This document shows, piece after piece, positions 38,358-47,087 of a DNA stretch of 64,000 nt. The notes beneath the pieces were generated by a model. It made no database searches, was not told where the DNA came from, and was given only the letters and a program-made list of their open reading frames with translations. Position 1 is the stretch's first letter. Each line of letters starts with the position of its first letter. This DNA comes from Oscillospiraceae bacterium (GTDB lineage Bacteria > Bacillota > Clostridia > Oscillospirales > Acutalibacteraceae). The DNA lies in assembly GCA_015066515.1 (NCBI GenBank), contig SVOH01000002.1, forward strand, positions 104,684-168,683. The letters are read 5' to 3'. The position numbers were made by a program, and so were the translations under genes.

Positions 38358-39656
38358 TTACTGAAGCATAATTCTCTTAAAACTGTCAATCTGAGCTTGT
38401 GGTACGCCTACGTAGCTTGTAAGCCAGTATTCTATACTGTCCTGAAGCGTTGTACAACCGTTTTTAGCGCCAAACGCCATCATCTCTTTATACAGTCTGC
38501 CCCAAGCAACAGTATTGCTGCTGTCCTCTTGCATAACAAGGTCGTTTTCACCAAACGTGTTTCCTGTGCCCACTCCGCGCCAACGCTTACCGCTCGAGGA
38601 GAAAGATGTGAGCTCGAAATCACGTGTTAAATCTTCATAAGACACACCCAAAACACCATTTACTATAAATGCATATGTACCCGTACGGTCTGCACCTGCA
38701 TTGCAGTGTGCATAGAACGGATAATTATTTTCATCAGAAAGCAGTTCAAATATTCTTTTATAGCTTGCCTTAAACACCTCAGGTTCTCTTTTCATTACAG
38801 TATCGTACTGCCCGGGTGATTCAATAAATTCATAATTCATACCGGTACCCGGTGTTTGAAATTTTTGACTTGCATAACGAATATCAAGCTCGGTTTTAAG
38901 ACCCAGTTGTTTTATTGTTGCAATACCTTTTTCAGTAACTCCCTCAAGTTTTTGCCCACGATAAAGCATACCGTACTTAACCTTTTTTCCGCCTTCGGCC
39001 TTCCAACCGCCCATATCACGTACATTGCCTACGCCGTCCATTTCAATCCAACGCACAGGAGCATCCTTTACGTGTATTCTACCACCGCCAAGAAGTTTAT
39101 CACTCCAAGTACCTGTGACCTTCCAATAATATGTTTTACCCGGTACAAGAAGTACATTTTTAAGGGTCATATAACTGGTTTGTAAAACATACGGATTGCT
39201 GAAATCTGCACTCTCTGAAAATGTAATGGTGTACATTGTGCTACCATCAAACTCCCAATCAAGTTCTAGAACCTGATGGTCATATCTTGTTCCACTGTAC
39301 TCATTAAGCCATGAGAATTGACGCTCGGGCGTGGTGGCATCAAGATAGCCGCGAACAACGTCATCACATATATCAACCTCAACAACCGTATCATAATCAA
39401 TGCTTACAGTATCATTACTGCTCGTTGTCGAAGAATTATCGCTTGTTGTAGGCGTTGAAGTAACACTTGAAGCATCATTTTGTGAAGCACTATCTGACAC
39501 TATACTTGATACAACATTACCATCTTGGTCAACGATTATTTGCTGATGTTCGTATTCAACGATAGGTCCACTGGAAACATCATCGTTGTTACCACTACAG
39601 CCGCAAAAGCAAACAAGCATTACAAAGCTTAGTACTGATGCTAATATCTTATTCAT
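38358..39656 (-). CDS. Lipoprotein tyrosine/dual-specificity phosphatase
   Basis: 432 residues from ATG 39656 behind GAGGT, with lipobox FCGC (Cys at about 20). A Ser/Thr/Asp-rich linker (to about 105) is followed by a fibronectin-like or carbohydrate-binding-like beta domain and a Y_phosphatase3 domain starting NVRDMGGWKAEGG. The active site is HCNAGADRTG (Cys-x5-Arg). Such enzymes remove phosphate from tyrosine or phosphoinositides; as a surface lipoprotein it would act outside the cell, on surface or host-derived substrates. It is alone between terminators. Confidence 0.88.
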   Translation of the reverse strand: MNKILASVLSFVMLVCFCGCSGNNDDVSSGPIVEYEHQQIIVDQDGNVVSSIVSDSASQNDASSVTSTPTTSDNSSTTSSNDTVSIDYDTVVEVDICDDVVRGYLDATTPERQFSWLNEYSGTRYDHQVLELDWEFDGSTMYTITFSESADFSNPYVLQTSYMTLKNVLLVPGKTYYWKVTGTWSDKLLGGGRIHVKDAPVRWIEMDGVGNVRDMGGWKAEGGKKVKYGMLYRGQKLEGVTEKGIATIKQLGLKTELDIRYASQKFQTPGTGMNYEFIESPGQYDTVMKREPEVFKASYKRIFELLSDENNYPFYAHCNAGADRTGTYAFIVNGVLGVSYEDLTRDFELTSFSSSGKRWRGVGTGNTFGENDLVMQEDSSNTVAWGRLYKEMMAFGAKNGCTTLQDSIEYWLTSYVGVPQAQIDSFKRIMLQ

Positions 39657-39747
39657 ATAAATATACCTCACATATTACATTTTAATTATATTATACCACC
39701 CCGTTTGTTCAATGTCAATTTCTCAAAAATATTAACAAATTGTAAAA

Positions 39748-39764
39748 GGTCAGGAAAAGTCAAA
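39748..39764. promoter_or_regulatory. CtsR-like operator, site 1
   Basis: GGTCAGGAAAAGTCAAA matches 13 of the 15 fixed positions of the CtsR heptad direct repeat (RGTCAAANANRGTCAAA). It lies about 20 bases upstream of the grpE minus-35 box. Confidence 0.6.
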
Positions 39765-39782
39765 GTTTTTTTGTAAAAAGTA

Positions 39783-39810
39783 TTGACTTTTAATTTTTTT
39801 GGGTTATAAT
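39783..39810 (+). promoter_or_regulatory. Sigma-A promoter of grpE-dnaK-dnaJ
   Basis: TTGACT (39783-39788) and TATAAT (39805-39810) are 16 bases apart. No CIRCE inverted repeat is present in the leader. Confidence 0.85.
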
Positions 39811-39826
39811 AGCATTACAAAACAAA

Positions 39827-39843
39827 GGTTAGGGAAAGTCAAA
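39827..39843. promoter_or_regulatory. CtsR-like operator, site 2
   Basis: GGTTAGGGAAAGTCAAA, 12 of 15 fixed positions of the CtsR repeat, about 10 bases after the expected transcription start. It repeats the layout of site 1 79 bases downstream. Confidence 0.6.
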
Positions 39844-39867
39844 CTTTCGTCTAGGGAGGTCTAAAAT

Positions 39868-40386
39868 ATGAGTGAAGAAACAAAAGTCCCCGAAACAGAG
39901 GAAAGCACTCAAGCGCCTAAAAAGGAAAAGAAAAAATCCAAAAAGGATTCCGAACTTGAGGCTTTAAAGTCTGAGCTTGAAACAAAAAACGATCAGCTTA
40001 TGCGCACTGCTGCTGAATTTGACAATTTTAAAAAGCGCACCGAACGCGAGAAGGCATCTATTGCTGAGTTTGCAAAAGCAGGACTAATTAAACAACTTTT
40101 GCCAATCCTTGATAACATAGACCGTGCCTCTACCGCCGACCACGATAGCGCCGACTATATAAAAGGTATTGAAATGATTGTTAAGCAATTTGAGTCTATT
40201 GCATCAAACCTAGGCATTGAAGAGATCGCAAAGGTTGGCGATCAATTTGATCCTAATTTTCACGAGGCAGTAATGCACATTGAAGACGAAAGTCTTGGCG
40301 AAAACATAATTGCCGACGTTTTACAAAAAGGCTATAAAATAGGTGACACTGTAATCCGCGCCGCAATGGTTAAGGTTGCAAATTAA
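39868..40386 (+). CDS. grpE: Nucleotide exchange factor GrpE
   Basis: 172 residues: a Lys/Glu-rich disordered N-terminus, a long coiled coil (ELEALKSELETKNDQLMRTAAEFDNFKKRTEREK) and the C-terminal beta-wing with NFHEAVMHIED and GYKIGDTVIRAAMVKV. It releases ADP from DnaK. In many Clostridia hrcA precedes grpE; here grpE is first. Ribosome site GGGAGG. dnaK follows after 50 bases. Confidence 0.97.
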   Translation: MSEETKVPETEESTQAPKKEKKKSKKDSELEALKSELETKNDQLMRTAAEFDNFKKRTEREKASIAEFAKAGLIKQLLPILDNIDRASTADHDSADYIKGIEMIVKQFESIASNLGIEEIAKVGDQFDPNFHEAVMHIEDESLGENIIADVLQKGYKIGDTVIRAAMVKVAN

Positions 40387-40436
40387 ATATAATCACAAAA
40401 TAAAAACACATATAAATTATTAGGAGGATTTTTACA

Positions 40437-42269
40437 ATGGGAAAAATTATTGGTATTGACTTAGGTACTACAAACTCTTGCGTAGCCGTTATGGAAGGCG
40501 GCGAGCCGGTTGTTATTACAAATGCTGAGGGTGCTCGTACAACCCCTTCAGTAGTTGCATTTTCAAAAACAGGTGAACGTATGGTAGGTCAGGTGGCAAA
40601 GCGTCAGGCCATTACCAACCCTGACAGAACCATCAGTTCTATCAAACGTGAAATGGGTGCTGATTACACTGTTGAAATTGACGGCAAAAAGTACACCCCA
40701 CAAGAAGTTTCAGCAATTATTTTGCAAAAGCTTAAGGCAGACGCTGAAAGCTACTTGGGCCAGACCGTTACTGAAGCAGTTATCACTGTTCCTGCTTACT
40801 TTACCGACGCACAGCGTCAGGCTACTAAAGACGCAGGTAAAATTGCAGGTCTTGAGGTTAAGCGTATTATAAACGAGCCAACAGCCGCAGCGCTTGCCTA
40901 TAGCATTGATAAGGAAGACGACCAGAAGGTTATGGTATATGACCTTGGCGGTGGTACATTTGACGTATCAATTATTGAAATGGGCGACGGCGTACAAGAA
41001 GTTTTAGCAACTGCCGGTAACAACAAGCTTGGTGGTGACGACTTTGACAAACGCGTTATGGACTATATTGTAAGCACATTCAAAGCAGAACAAGGCATTG
41101 ACTTGTCGGGTGATAAAATGGCTATGCAGCGCGTTAAGGAAGCTGCTGAAAAGGCAAAGATTGACTTGTCAGGTATGACAACTGCCGACATCAACCTTCC
41201 CTTTATTACTGCAGATCAGAGTGGTCCTAAACACTTTGAAACAACACTTACCCGTGCAAAGTTCAACGAACTTACTGCTGACCTTGTAGAAGCAACAATG
41301 GCTCCAGTTCGTCAAGCACTTGCTGACTCAGGTCTTGATAAAAACGAAATCAATAAGGTTCTTATGGTAGGTGGTTCTTCAAGAATTCCTGCAGTTCAAG
41401 AGGCAGTTAAGAACTTTATGGGCAAAGAACCATTTAAGGGCATCAACCCCGACGAATGCGTAGCACTTGGTGCTTCACTTCAAGCAGGTGTTTTGGGTGG
41501 CGATGTTAAGGGACTTCTTTTGCTTGACGTTACTCCCCTTTCACTTGGTATCGAAACAATGGGCGGTATCTCTACAAAGGTAATTGAGCGTAATACCACC
41601 ATCCCTACCAAAAAAAGTCAGATATTCTCAACCGCTGTCGACAATCAGCCTTCTGTTGAAGTACACGTATTACAGGGTGAGCGTGAATTTGCTCGTGACA
41701 ACAAAACTCTTGGTGTATTCCACCTTGACGGCATTGCTGCAGCGCCACGTGGTATTCCACAAATCGAGGTTACATTTGATATAGACGCTAACGGTATTGT
41801 TCACGTATCGGCAAAAGACTTGGGTACCGGTAAAGAAAACGATATCACAATCACCTCTAACACAAATATGTCTAAAGAAGATATCGACAAGGCAGTAAAA
41901 GAAGCTGAAGAGTATGCTGCAGAGGACAAAAAGCGTCGCGAGGCTGTTGATGTTCGCAATAATGCTGACCAGATGATTTATCAGACAGAAAAAACTGTTG
42001 CTGACTTTGGCGACAAGCTTTCTGATGATGAAAAAGCAAAAATCGAAACCGCTAAAGAAGCTCTAAAGGAAGCTCTTAAGGGTGAAGATATCGATGCAAT
42101 CAAGGCTCGTCAGGAAGAATTACAAAAAGAAATTTTCGCAGTAAGTGAAAAGGTTTACAAGGCAGCAGCCGAGGCACAGCAAGCAGCAGGTGGCGCCGAT
42201 GCTACAGGTACACAGCCTGACGACAATGTTTATGAGGCTGACTTTACCGACGTTGACGAAAATAAATAA
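40437..42269 (+). CDS. dnaK: Chaperone DnaK (Hsp70)
   Basis: 610 residues, complete, with [16 protein letters not shown] at the start, [33 protein letters not shown], the substrate domain from about 390 and an Ala/Gly-rich C-terminal tail ending in [13 protein letters not shown]. It is the Gram-positive form lacking the insertion in the first quadrant of the ATPase domain. It works with GrpE and DnaJ in protein folding under heat shock. Confidence 0.99.
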   Translation: MGKIIGIDLGTTNSCVAVMEGGEPVVITNAEGARTTPSVVAFSKTGERMVGQVAKRQAITNPDRTISSIKREMGADYTVEIDGKKYTPQEVSAIILQKLKADAESYLGQTVTEAVITVPAYFTDAQRQATKDAGKIAGLEVKRIINEPTAAALAYSIDKEDDQKVMVYDLGGGTFDVSIIEMGDGVQEVLATAGNNKLGGDDFDKRVMDYIVSTFKAEQGIDLSGDKMAMQRVKEAAEKAKIDLSGMTTADINLPFITADQSGPKHFETTLTRAKFNELTADLVEATMAPVRQALADSGLDKNEINKVLMVGGSSRIPAVQEAVKNFMGKEPFKGINPDECVALGASLQAGVLGGDVKGLLLLDVTPLSLGIETMGGISTKVIERNTTIPTKKSQIFSTAVDNQPSVEVHVLQGEREFARDNKTLGVFHLDGIAAAPRGIPQIEVTFDIDANGIVHVSAKDLGTGKENDITITSNTNMSKEDIDKAVKEAEEYAAEDKKRREAVDVRNNADQMIYQTEKTVADFGDKLSDDEKAKIETAKEALKEALKGEDIDAIKARQEELQKEIFAVSEKVYKAAAEAQQAAGGADATGTQPDDNVYEADFTDVDENK

Positions 42270-42287
42270 TTGTTACTCGTAACAATT

Positions 42288-42412
42288 ATTTGAATGAAAA
42301 AGTAATAGTGAAAAGTGAATAGGTTTGGTGTTTGCTTCGCAAACGATTTTATATCGTGTCGCAAAGCGACACACCTTACTTATTCACTATTACTTATTAC
42401 ATATTACTTTAA
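42288..42412. repeat. Composite intergenic element (MITE-like), copy B
   Basis: Ends AAGTAATAGTGAAAAGTGAA and (inverted) TTCACTATTACTTATTAC are imperfect terminal inverted repeats. Between them lie two hairpins with three-base loops, GTTTGC-TTC-GCAAAC (42330-42344) and GTGTCGC-AAA-GCGACAC (42356-42372). It separates dnaK from dnaJ and matches the plan of copy A at 14667. Confidence 0.65.
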
Positions 42413-42447
42413 ACAACTTTTTAAAGTTGTTTCATAGGAGAATTTCT

Positions 42448-43617
42448 GTGGCAGAAGAAAAAAGAGATTATTACGAAGTCTTGGGTGTTGATAAATCAGC
42501 AACTGAAGATGAACTAAAAAAAGCATATAGAAAGCTTGCCAAAAAATATCATCCTGACTTAAACCCTGATGATAAGGTTGCGGAAAAGAACTTTAAAGAA
42601 GTTAATGAAGCATATGAAATTCTTTCCAACTCTGAAAAGCGTGCTCGCTATGACCAATTTGGTCACGCCGGTGTTGACCCCAACTTTGGTGCAGGTGGCG
42701 GTGGCTATGGCAGTGGTTTTGGAGGCGGCTTTGGGGATTTTGGCGACCTTGGAGATATTTTCGGAAGCATTTTCGGTAACGGTTTTGGAGGCGGCTTTGG
42801 TGGTGGTCGACAGGCAAACCCCAATGCGCCACGCCGTGGCAATGATGCATCAGCCTCGGTAAACATTTCATTTGAAGAGGCGGCTAAGGGTTGTAAAAAA
42901 ACCATTAAGGTTACAAAAATTGATAACTGCTCTGACTGTGGCGGTACAGGATGTGAAAAAGGCACAACATCTAAGACATGCCCTGTTTGTCACGGTAGCG
43001 GTCAGGTAAGCAGTGTACAACGCACACCTTTCGGTCAAATTCAAACACAGACAGTTTGTAACCACTGTCACGGCTCCGGTAAGGTTATTGATAAGCCTTG
43101 TCATACCTGTGCAGGAAAGGGTCGTATACGCCACACGGTAGAAAAAACTATTGAAATACCCGCAGGCATTGATGACGGACAAATTATTTCGGTACGTGGC
43201 GGCGGTGACGCAGGCGTTAACGGCGGTCCCTCAGGCAATTTAAGAGTTAGCGTAAACGTTCGTCCACACCCAATTTTTGAACGCGACGGATTTGATGTTT
43301 ACTGCGAAATTCCAATTACCTTTGCACAAGCAGCTCTAGGTGACGAAATCACAGTTCCCACACTTGACGGTAAGGTTAAATTCACTATTCACGAGGGCAC
43401 ACAGCCCGGTGATGAATTTAAACTTAAAGGTAAGGGTATTCAACGCCTTAATTATGTTGGAAAAGGCGACCAATATGTAAAAATAATTGTAGAGGTTCCT
43501 CGTGATTTATCAAAAGAGCAGAAAACAAAATTAAAAGAATTTGATAAAATAACTGACGACAAAAACTACAAAAGTCGCAAATCTTTCTTTGAAAAAATTA
43601 AAGATTTTTTTGATTAA
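42448..43617 (+). CDS. dnaJ: Chaperone DnaJ (Hsp40)
   Basis: 389 residues from GTG 42448 behind AGGAG; the frame upstream runs through the repeat element and is not coding. J domain with HPD ([11 protein letters not shown]), a Gly/Phe-rich stretch, four CxxCxGxG-type zinc motifs ([32 protein letters not shown]) and the C-terminal substrate-binding sandwich. Type I DnaJ stimulates DnaK ATPase. A mobile element begins a few bases after the stop. Confidence 0.98.
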   Translation: MAEEKRDYYEVLGVDKSATEDELKKAYRKLAKKYHPDLNPDDKVAEKNFKEVNEAYEILSNSEKRARYDQFGHAGVDPNFGAGGGGYGSGFGGGFGDFGDLGDIFGSIFGNGFGGGFGGGRQANPNAPRRGNDASASVNISFEEAAKGCKKTIKVTKIDNCSDCGGTGCEKGTTSKTCPVCHGSGQVSSVQRTPFGQIQTQTVCNHCHGSGKVIDKPCHTCAGKGRIRHTVEKTIEIPAGIDDGQIISVRGGGDAGVNGGPSGNLRVSVNVRPHPIFERDGFDVYCEIPITFAQAALGDEITVPTLDGKVKFTIHEGTQPGDEFKLKGKGIQRLNYVGKGDQYVKIIVEVPRDLSKEQKTKLKEFDKITDDKNYKSRKSFFEKIKDFFD

Positions 43618-43620
43618 AAA

Positions 43621-43634
43621 AATCCCCACAAACC
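43621..43634 (+). repeat. Left outer inverted repeat of the mobile element
   Basis: AATCCCCACAAACC, four bases after the dnaJ stop codon and preceded by an A-tract, exactly inverted at 47068-47081. Confidence 0.85.
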
Positions 43635-43683
43635 TTTCTGTTAGTGTTCATAGGGACATTTTCTGACAGTATGTAGGTGCGGT

Positions 43684-43716
43684 AAAGGCGGATGGCGTTT
43701 GTCATCCGCCTTTACT
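43684..43716 (-). terminator. Hairpin after the recombinase gene
   Basis: AAAGGCGGATG and CATCCGCCTTT pair around eight bases, 26 bases past the recombinase stop. Confidence 0.7.
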
Positions 43717-43741
43717 GCGTTTATCCCGTATTGTGTGGTGT

Positions 43742-45430
43742 TTATGCAGGGAGCAGTTCCGGCTGTGCAACCGTTACTGCTACGACCTGCGGCTGTTGCT
43801 GTTCGGCTGCGGCCGCATCGTCGTAATCCCATTCACCGATGTCACGGTAAATGATACGGATTTTTTGAGCGGAGTGCCGTGAGTATTTCACGGTGCGTTC
43901 TCCGACCTCAATCCTTGCGATAAACAACCTCACGATTTCGGGTGTCAATTTATCAATGGTTTTATACCTCTTTGCTTTCTCAATGAAAGCGTCTACATTA
44001 GCGGCAGAAGATTTCAGTTTTTCCAAGCGTTCCTCTTTCAATGGGAGAGCATCGTCGATTTCTTTCTGCTCGGCATTGTAATCAGCAGAGAGAAGACGGA
44101 ACTGCTCGTTGGTCACACGACCAAGCACGTTATCCTCATACAGCCGCTTGAACAAGGCTGCCAGCTCGCTTCTGCGCTTACGCGCCGTGTCAATCTCCAT
44201 TTGCAGAGCGTTAATCTCCTGTCGAAGCTGTGCTGTATTTTTACGGTTGATATACTCCGCAAACTGCCGTTCCTTTTTACGGGCGAAGTGTGTCACACGT
44301 CGCAGGTCATCCAGTATGATGGCATACAGTTCTTCCTCTCGGATGTGGTGGGGAGTGCATTCTCCCTTGCCGCGCTTACCGTAGGTGTAGCACTTAAAAT
44401 TGTAATCGGATTTTTTCATCGTGCTTGCTCGGTGCAGTACCATTGTCCTTCCGCAGTCGGCACAGTAGGCAAGTCCCGAAAAGATATTCGGTTCTGCCAT
44501 CTGCTTTGGTGTGCGTTTCTTGTGTGTGCGTACATCCTGAACGATATCCCATTGCTCCTGCGTGATCAGCGCGGGATGCGTATTTTCCACAACGGCGCAT
44601 TCGCTTTCGGGGCGGTGTACCGTTGTTTTGTTTTTATACGATATCGTCGTAGTACGCAGTCCCACGGTGTGTCCGAGATATACCTTGTTGTCAAGGATAC
44701 CCGTGACGGTACTGCTGCCCCATGCATAGGGACGGGTGGTGTCCAATCCGAAATGCCCTTTCTTGTACTTTTGGAAGTAATAATTGCTGGGTGTCAGCAC
44801 CTTATCCTCACGAAGAATACGGGCGATCTGATTGGGGCCTTTGCCGGAGGCGCACAGCGAGAAAATTCTCTGTACCACCGCCGCGGCTTCTTCATCGGGG
44901 ATGATCTCCTTGCTTTCCTTGTCCACCTTTTTGTAGCCGTAGGCAGGTCTGCCGCCGAGCCGTTCCCCGCGCTCTGCCTGGAGCTTCTTCACCGCACGAA
45001 CCTTTTTACTGGAATCCTTTGCGTGAAGCTCGTTTGCCCAATTTCGTATCGGGCTGAAATCGTTACTGCCTTCAACCAGCGAATCGACGCCGTCGTTGAT
45101 CGCAATGAACCGTATTCCCATGTTGGGGAAGAACAGTTCCAGATAATAACCCACCTGCAGATACTCTCTGCCTAGTCGGCTGAGATCCTTGACGATCAGT
45201 GTTTCCACCTCGCCGCGCTTGATCATTTCCTCGATCTGTTTCCACGAGGGACGCTCGAAGTTCGTTCCCGTATAACCGTCGTCGGCAAGAAACAGGACGT
45301 TATCGAATCCATTGTCGCGGGCGTATTTTTCAAGCATGAGTCGCTGATTGGTTATGCTGTTGGACTCGGCATTCTTGCCGTCGTCCTGGCTTAGTCTACC
45401 GTAGAGTATTGTATATTTTTGGCTTGTCAT
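43742..45430 (-). CDS. Large serine recombinase (TnpX/resolvase-invertase family)
   Basis: 562 residues from ATG 45430 behind AAGGAGG. N-terminal catalytic domain with YGRLSQDDG and Ser at SNSITNQR, the Arg motif DLSRLGREYLQVGYY; then a recombinase domain (RPAYGYKK, GPNQIARIL), a zinc-ribbon (CADCGRTM...) and a long coiled coil at about 380-470. Enzymes of this type move Clostridial transposons through a circular form using short target identity. Codon use is richer in G+C than the flanks. The Gln/Ala-rich tail is unusual but in frame. Confidence 0.93.
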   Translation of the reverse strand: MTSQKYTILYGRLSQDDGKNAESNSITNQRLMLEKYARDNGFDNVLFLADDGYTGTNFERPSWKQIEEMIKRGEVETLIVKDLSRLGREYLQVGYYLELFFPNMGIRFIAINDGVDSLVEGSNDFSPIRNWANELHAKDSSKKVRAVKKLQAERGERLGGRPAYGYKKVDKESKEIIPDEEAAAVVQRIFSLCASGKGPNQIARILREDKVLTPSNYYFQKYKKGHFGLDTTRPYAWGSSTVTGILDNKVYLGHTVGLRTTTISYKNKTTVHRPESECAVVENTHPALITQEQWDIVQDVRTHKKRTPKQMAEPNIFSGLAYCADCGRTMVLHRASTMKKSDYNFKCYTYGKRGKGECTPHHIREEELYAIILDDLRRVTHFARKKERQFAEYINRKNTAQLRQEINALQMEIDTARKRRSELAALFKRLYEDNVLGRVTNEQFRLLSADYNAEQKEIDDALPLKEERLEKLKSSAANVDAFIEKAKRYKTIDKLTPEIVRLFIARIEVGERTVKYSRHSAQKIRIIYRDIGEWDYDDAAAAEQQQPQVVAVTVAQPELLPA

Positions 45431-45460
45431 TTTGCATCCTCCTTTTATGCAGGGCAAGCC

Positions 45461-45488
45461 GATACGGTATCACACAGTATACCGTATC
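45461..45488. repeat. Perfect inverted repeat upstream of the recombinase
   Basis: GATACGGTAT and ATACCGTATC flank CACACAGT, 30 bases before the recombinase start. It could be an operator, a recombination subsite or a hairpin. Confidence 0.7.
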
Positions 45489-45521
45489 GGGTGCCGGAAG
45501 TCCATTCAGAATCGGAAAAAT

Positions 45522-45803
45522 TCAAAAACTTTTAGCATCCTTTTGGAGGTCTGCGTCTATGAGAGCCAGCATTCTGTCTGTGGCTGTTGCTTTCGCCTTC
45601 ACGGGAAAGACAGAGGAAATAATAAACCGCTTTCCTTTGATCAGCATCTCACGCTCACGGGTGCAGGTATCGTCATCGAGCGTGTAGGTCGAGTCACGGA
45701 AGACAGCAATCGCCGCACCGCTGTCGGATTTTTTAACGATGGCGCTTTCCGGTCTGTAGCTGCCGAGCATTCCTGTTTCAAGATATTCTTTGTAATCGTT
45801 CAT
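45522..45803 (-). CDS. Small element-encoded protein (TnpW-like)
   Basis: 93 residues, no membrane segment. The second half (GKRFIISSVFPVKAKATATDRMLALID) resembles the short TnpW-type proteins that accompany serine recombinases in Clostridial elements; the first half (MNDYKEYLETGMLGSYRPES) is not assigned. It is transcribed just ahead of the recombinase and shares its base composition. Function unknown, possibly linked to element maintenance. Confidence 0.55.
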   Translation of the reverse strand: MNDYKEYLETGMLGSYRPESAIVKKSDSGAAIAVFRDSTYTLDDDTCTREREMLIKGKRFIISSVFPVKAKATATDRMLALIDADLQKDAKSF

Positions 45804-45945
45804 TGAACTCCTTTCCGCCGCTGTCGGCTGTTGCGTTATTGTTTTTACATACCGCCCATCACGGGGCCGGTATTCTTCTTACGGTGTTGCGGATGATGCA
45901 TCGTAGTACAGTCTTCCACGAGGGCATCCTCGTCGATGATATTCG

Positions 45946-46353
45946 TTAGGTCAGCAAAAAGATATGCCGAATCAATTCCCAGACGATCAGCACCGCCGTC
46001 GGGATCAGCGAGATCCATATGCTCCGTTTCGTGAACGCTCTCATCGTTTCCTGTTCCGAAGAGAGACTCTGTGAGAACCGCTCGCTCGCTTTCCCAACCT
46101 GTGAGGATAAATTCTCGGCTGCCGTACTCATCCGTTCGGTATATGCTGTCACCGTCTGTTCCATCATCTCCGTGAAGCGTTCGGTCAGCTCCCGACTGCT
46201 CTCGGCGTACTCGGTCAGCGTCGTGATCTGCCGATCCATCTCCGTGGTGATATCCTCTTTGGTTGCCAGTTCCTCCAGCGATTTCTCTATTCGTGACAGC
46301 ATATCGACCAGCGTATTCATCGCCGCGATCAACGCCTTCCAGTTCACATCCAT
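45946..46353 (-). CDS. Coiled-coil protein with C-terminal membrane anchor
   Basis: 135 residues: a long coiled coil (ELATKEDITTEMDRQITTLTEY region, heptads to about residue 105) and one membrane segment at about 112-131. Such tail-anchored coiled-coil proteins occur in conjugative elements of gut Firmicutes, role unknown. No ribosome site precedes the ATG, and the start abuts a histidine-kinase fragment on the other strand, so the N-terminus may have been cut by a rearrangement. Past its stop another frame (about 45845-45945, ending TGPVMGGM) also looks protein-like but has no start. Confidence 0.5.
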   Translation of the reverse strand: MDVNWKALIAAMNTLVDMLSRIEKSLEELATKEDITTEMDRQITTLTEYAESSRELTERFTEMMEQTVTAYTERMSTAAENLSSQVGKASERFSQSLSSEQETMRAFTKRSIWISLIPTAVLIVWELIRHIFLLT

Positions 46354-46355
46354 AA

Positions 46356-46901
46356 TCGCCGTATCTGGAAACCATTATTTCCGAATCGGAACGGCTTACG
46401 GATCTCGCCACGAATGTGCTCAGCCTATCCAAAATCGAGGGACAGTCGATACTTACCGATAAAAGGCGGTTTAATGTCAGTGAACAGATACGGCTCGTGA
46501 TTGCTCTGCTTGACGGCAAATGGGCAGACAAGCATATTATCTTTGATTTTGATTGCGGTGAACGGTATCTTGTAGGCAATGAAGAATTACTGAAACAGGT
46601 GTGGATCAATCTCCTTGACAATGCCGTTAAATTCTCACCAAACGGCGGTACGGTCACGATCCACATTACCGAAATGGTTAGCGGCACAAAAATAACCGTT
46701 ACCGACGAGGGTAACGGTATTCCGGAGAAAGTTTTGCCGCATATCTTTGATAAATTTTATCAGGGCGATTCCTCTCATGCAACGAAAGGCAACGGATTGG
46801 GTCTAACCATTGTAAATAAAATTGTAAATCTGCACGGCGGCAGAATCACAGTGGATTCGGGAATAAACGGAACGACTTTTGCAGTTATACTGCCGAAATA
46901 A
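46356..46901 (+). pseudogene. C-terminal fragment of a sensor histidine kinase
   Basis: The frame is open from 46356 and reads YLETIISESERLTDLATNVL, the helix just after the phospho-accepting His of class I kinases, then the HATPase domain with NLLDNAVKFSP (N box), DEGNGIPE (G1), FDKFYQGD (F box) and NGLGLTIV (G2). The sensor part and the His box are missing and a stop codon lies just upstream. A GTG at 46416 could start a 161-residue piece. It is most simply a decayed kinase left by recombination. Confidence 0.8.
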
Positions 46902-46969
46902 CAGACGGAGTTAAGAAATAAGCATTGTTTGTAGATTATAAAAGATTATGTGCAGACGAATATAACAAC

Positions 46970-47005
46970 AAAAATCCGACCATCTCATTCGATGATCGGA
47001 TTTTT
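46970..47005 (+). terminator. Terminator after the kinase fragment
   Basis: AAAAATCCGA and TCGGATTTTT pair, with CATC and GATG extending the stem inside; it lies 69 bases past the kinase-fragment stop. Confidence 0.8.
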
Positions 47006-47067
47006 GCTTATCCCGTACCGGTTTTTGCCCATTGGTCAATTTTTGTCCCTTTGAGCGAAAACCCTTG

Positions 47068-47081
47068 GGTTTGTGGGGATT
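47068..47081 (-). repeat. Right outer inverted repeat of the mobile element
   Basis: GGTTTGTGGGGATT, exact inverse of 43621-43634, seven bases before the stop codon of the capD-like gene. Confidence 0.85.
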
Positions 47082-47087
47082 AATTTG

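Larger units (their letters stand above)
43621..47081. mobile_element. Serine-recombinase mobile element inserted at the dnaJ/capD-like terminator
   Basis: The segment holds a large serine recombinase, two small element-type genes, a truncated histidine kinase and internal hairpins. It is visibly richer in G+C and CGG/CTG codons than both flanks. It is bounded by a perfect 14-base inverted repeat AATCCCCACAAACC (43621-43634) and GGTTTGTGGGGATT (47068-47081). Inside these, GTTCATAGGGACATTTTCTG at 43646 and its inverted counterpart with TTGTCCCT at 47034-47056 form a second pair. Either pair may mark the true ends: the outer one also looks like the stem of a host terminator split by insertion. 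Confidence 0.75.

Noticed and set aside
39811..39867. CIRCE element before grpE
   Set aside because: No TTAGCACTC-N9-GAGTGCTAA or close variant is present; the visible repeats are direct CtsR-like ones.
42325..42447. 41-residue N-terminal extension of dnaJ
   Set aside because: The stretch is the composite repeat element read in frame; the GTG at 42448 has AGGAG and begins the J domain.
44201..45175. 324-residue plus-strand frame antisense to the recombinase
   Set aside because: Arises from the codon bias of the recombinase gene; the recombinase motifs lie on the minus strand.
45845..46687. A 280-residue minus-strand frame across the coiled-coil gene and the kinase fragment
   Set aside because: Most of it is antisense to the clear kinase fragment and out of frame with the coiled-coil protein. 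Only its last about 35 residues look protein-like and they have no start codon.
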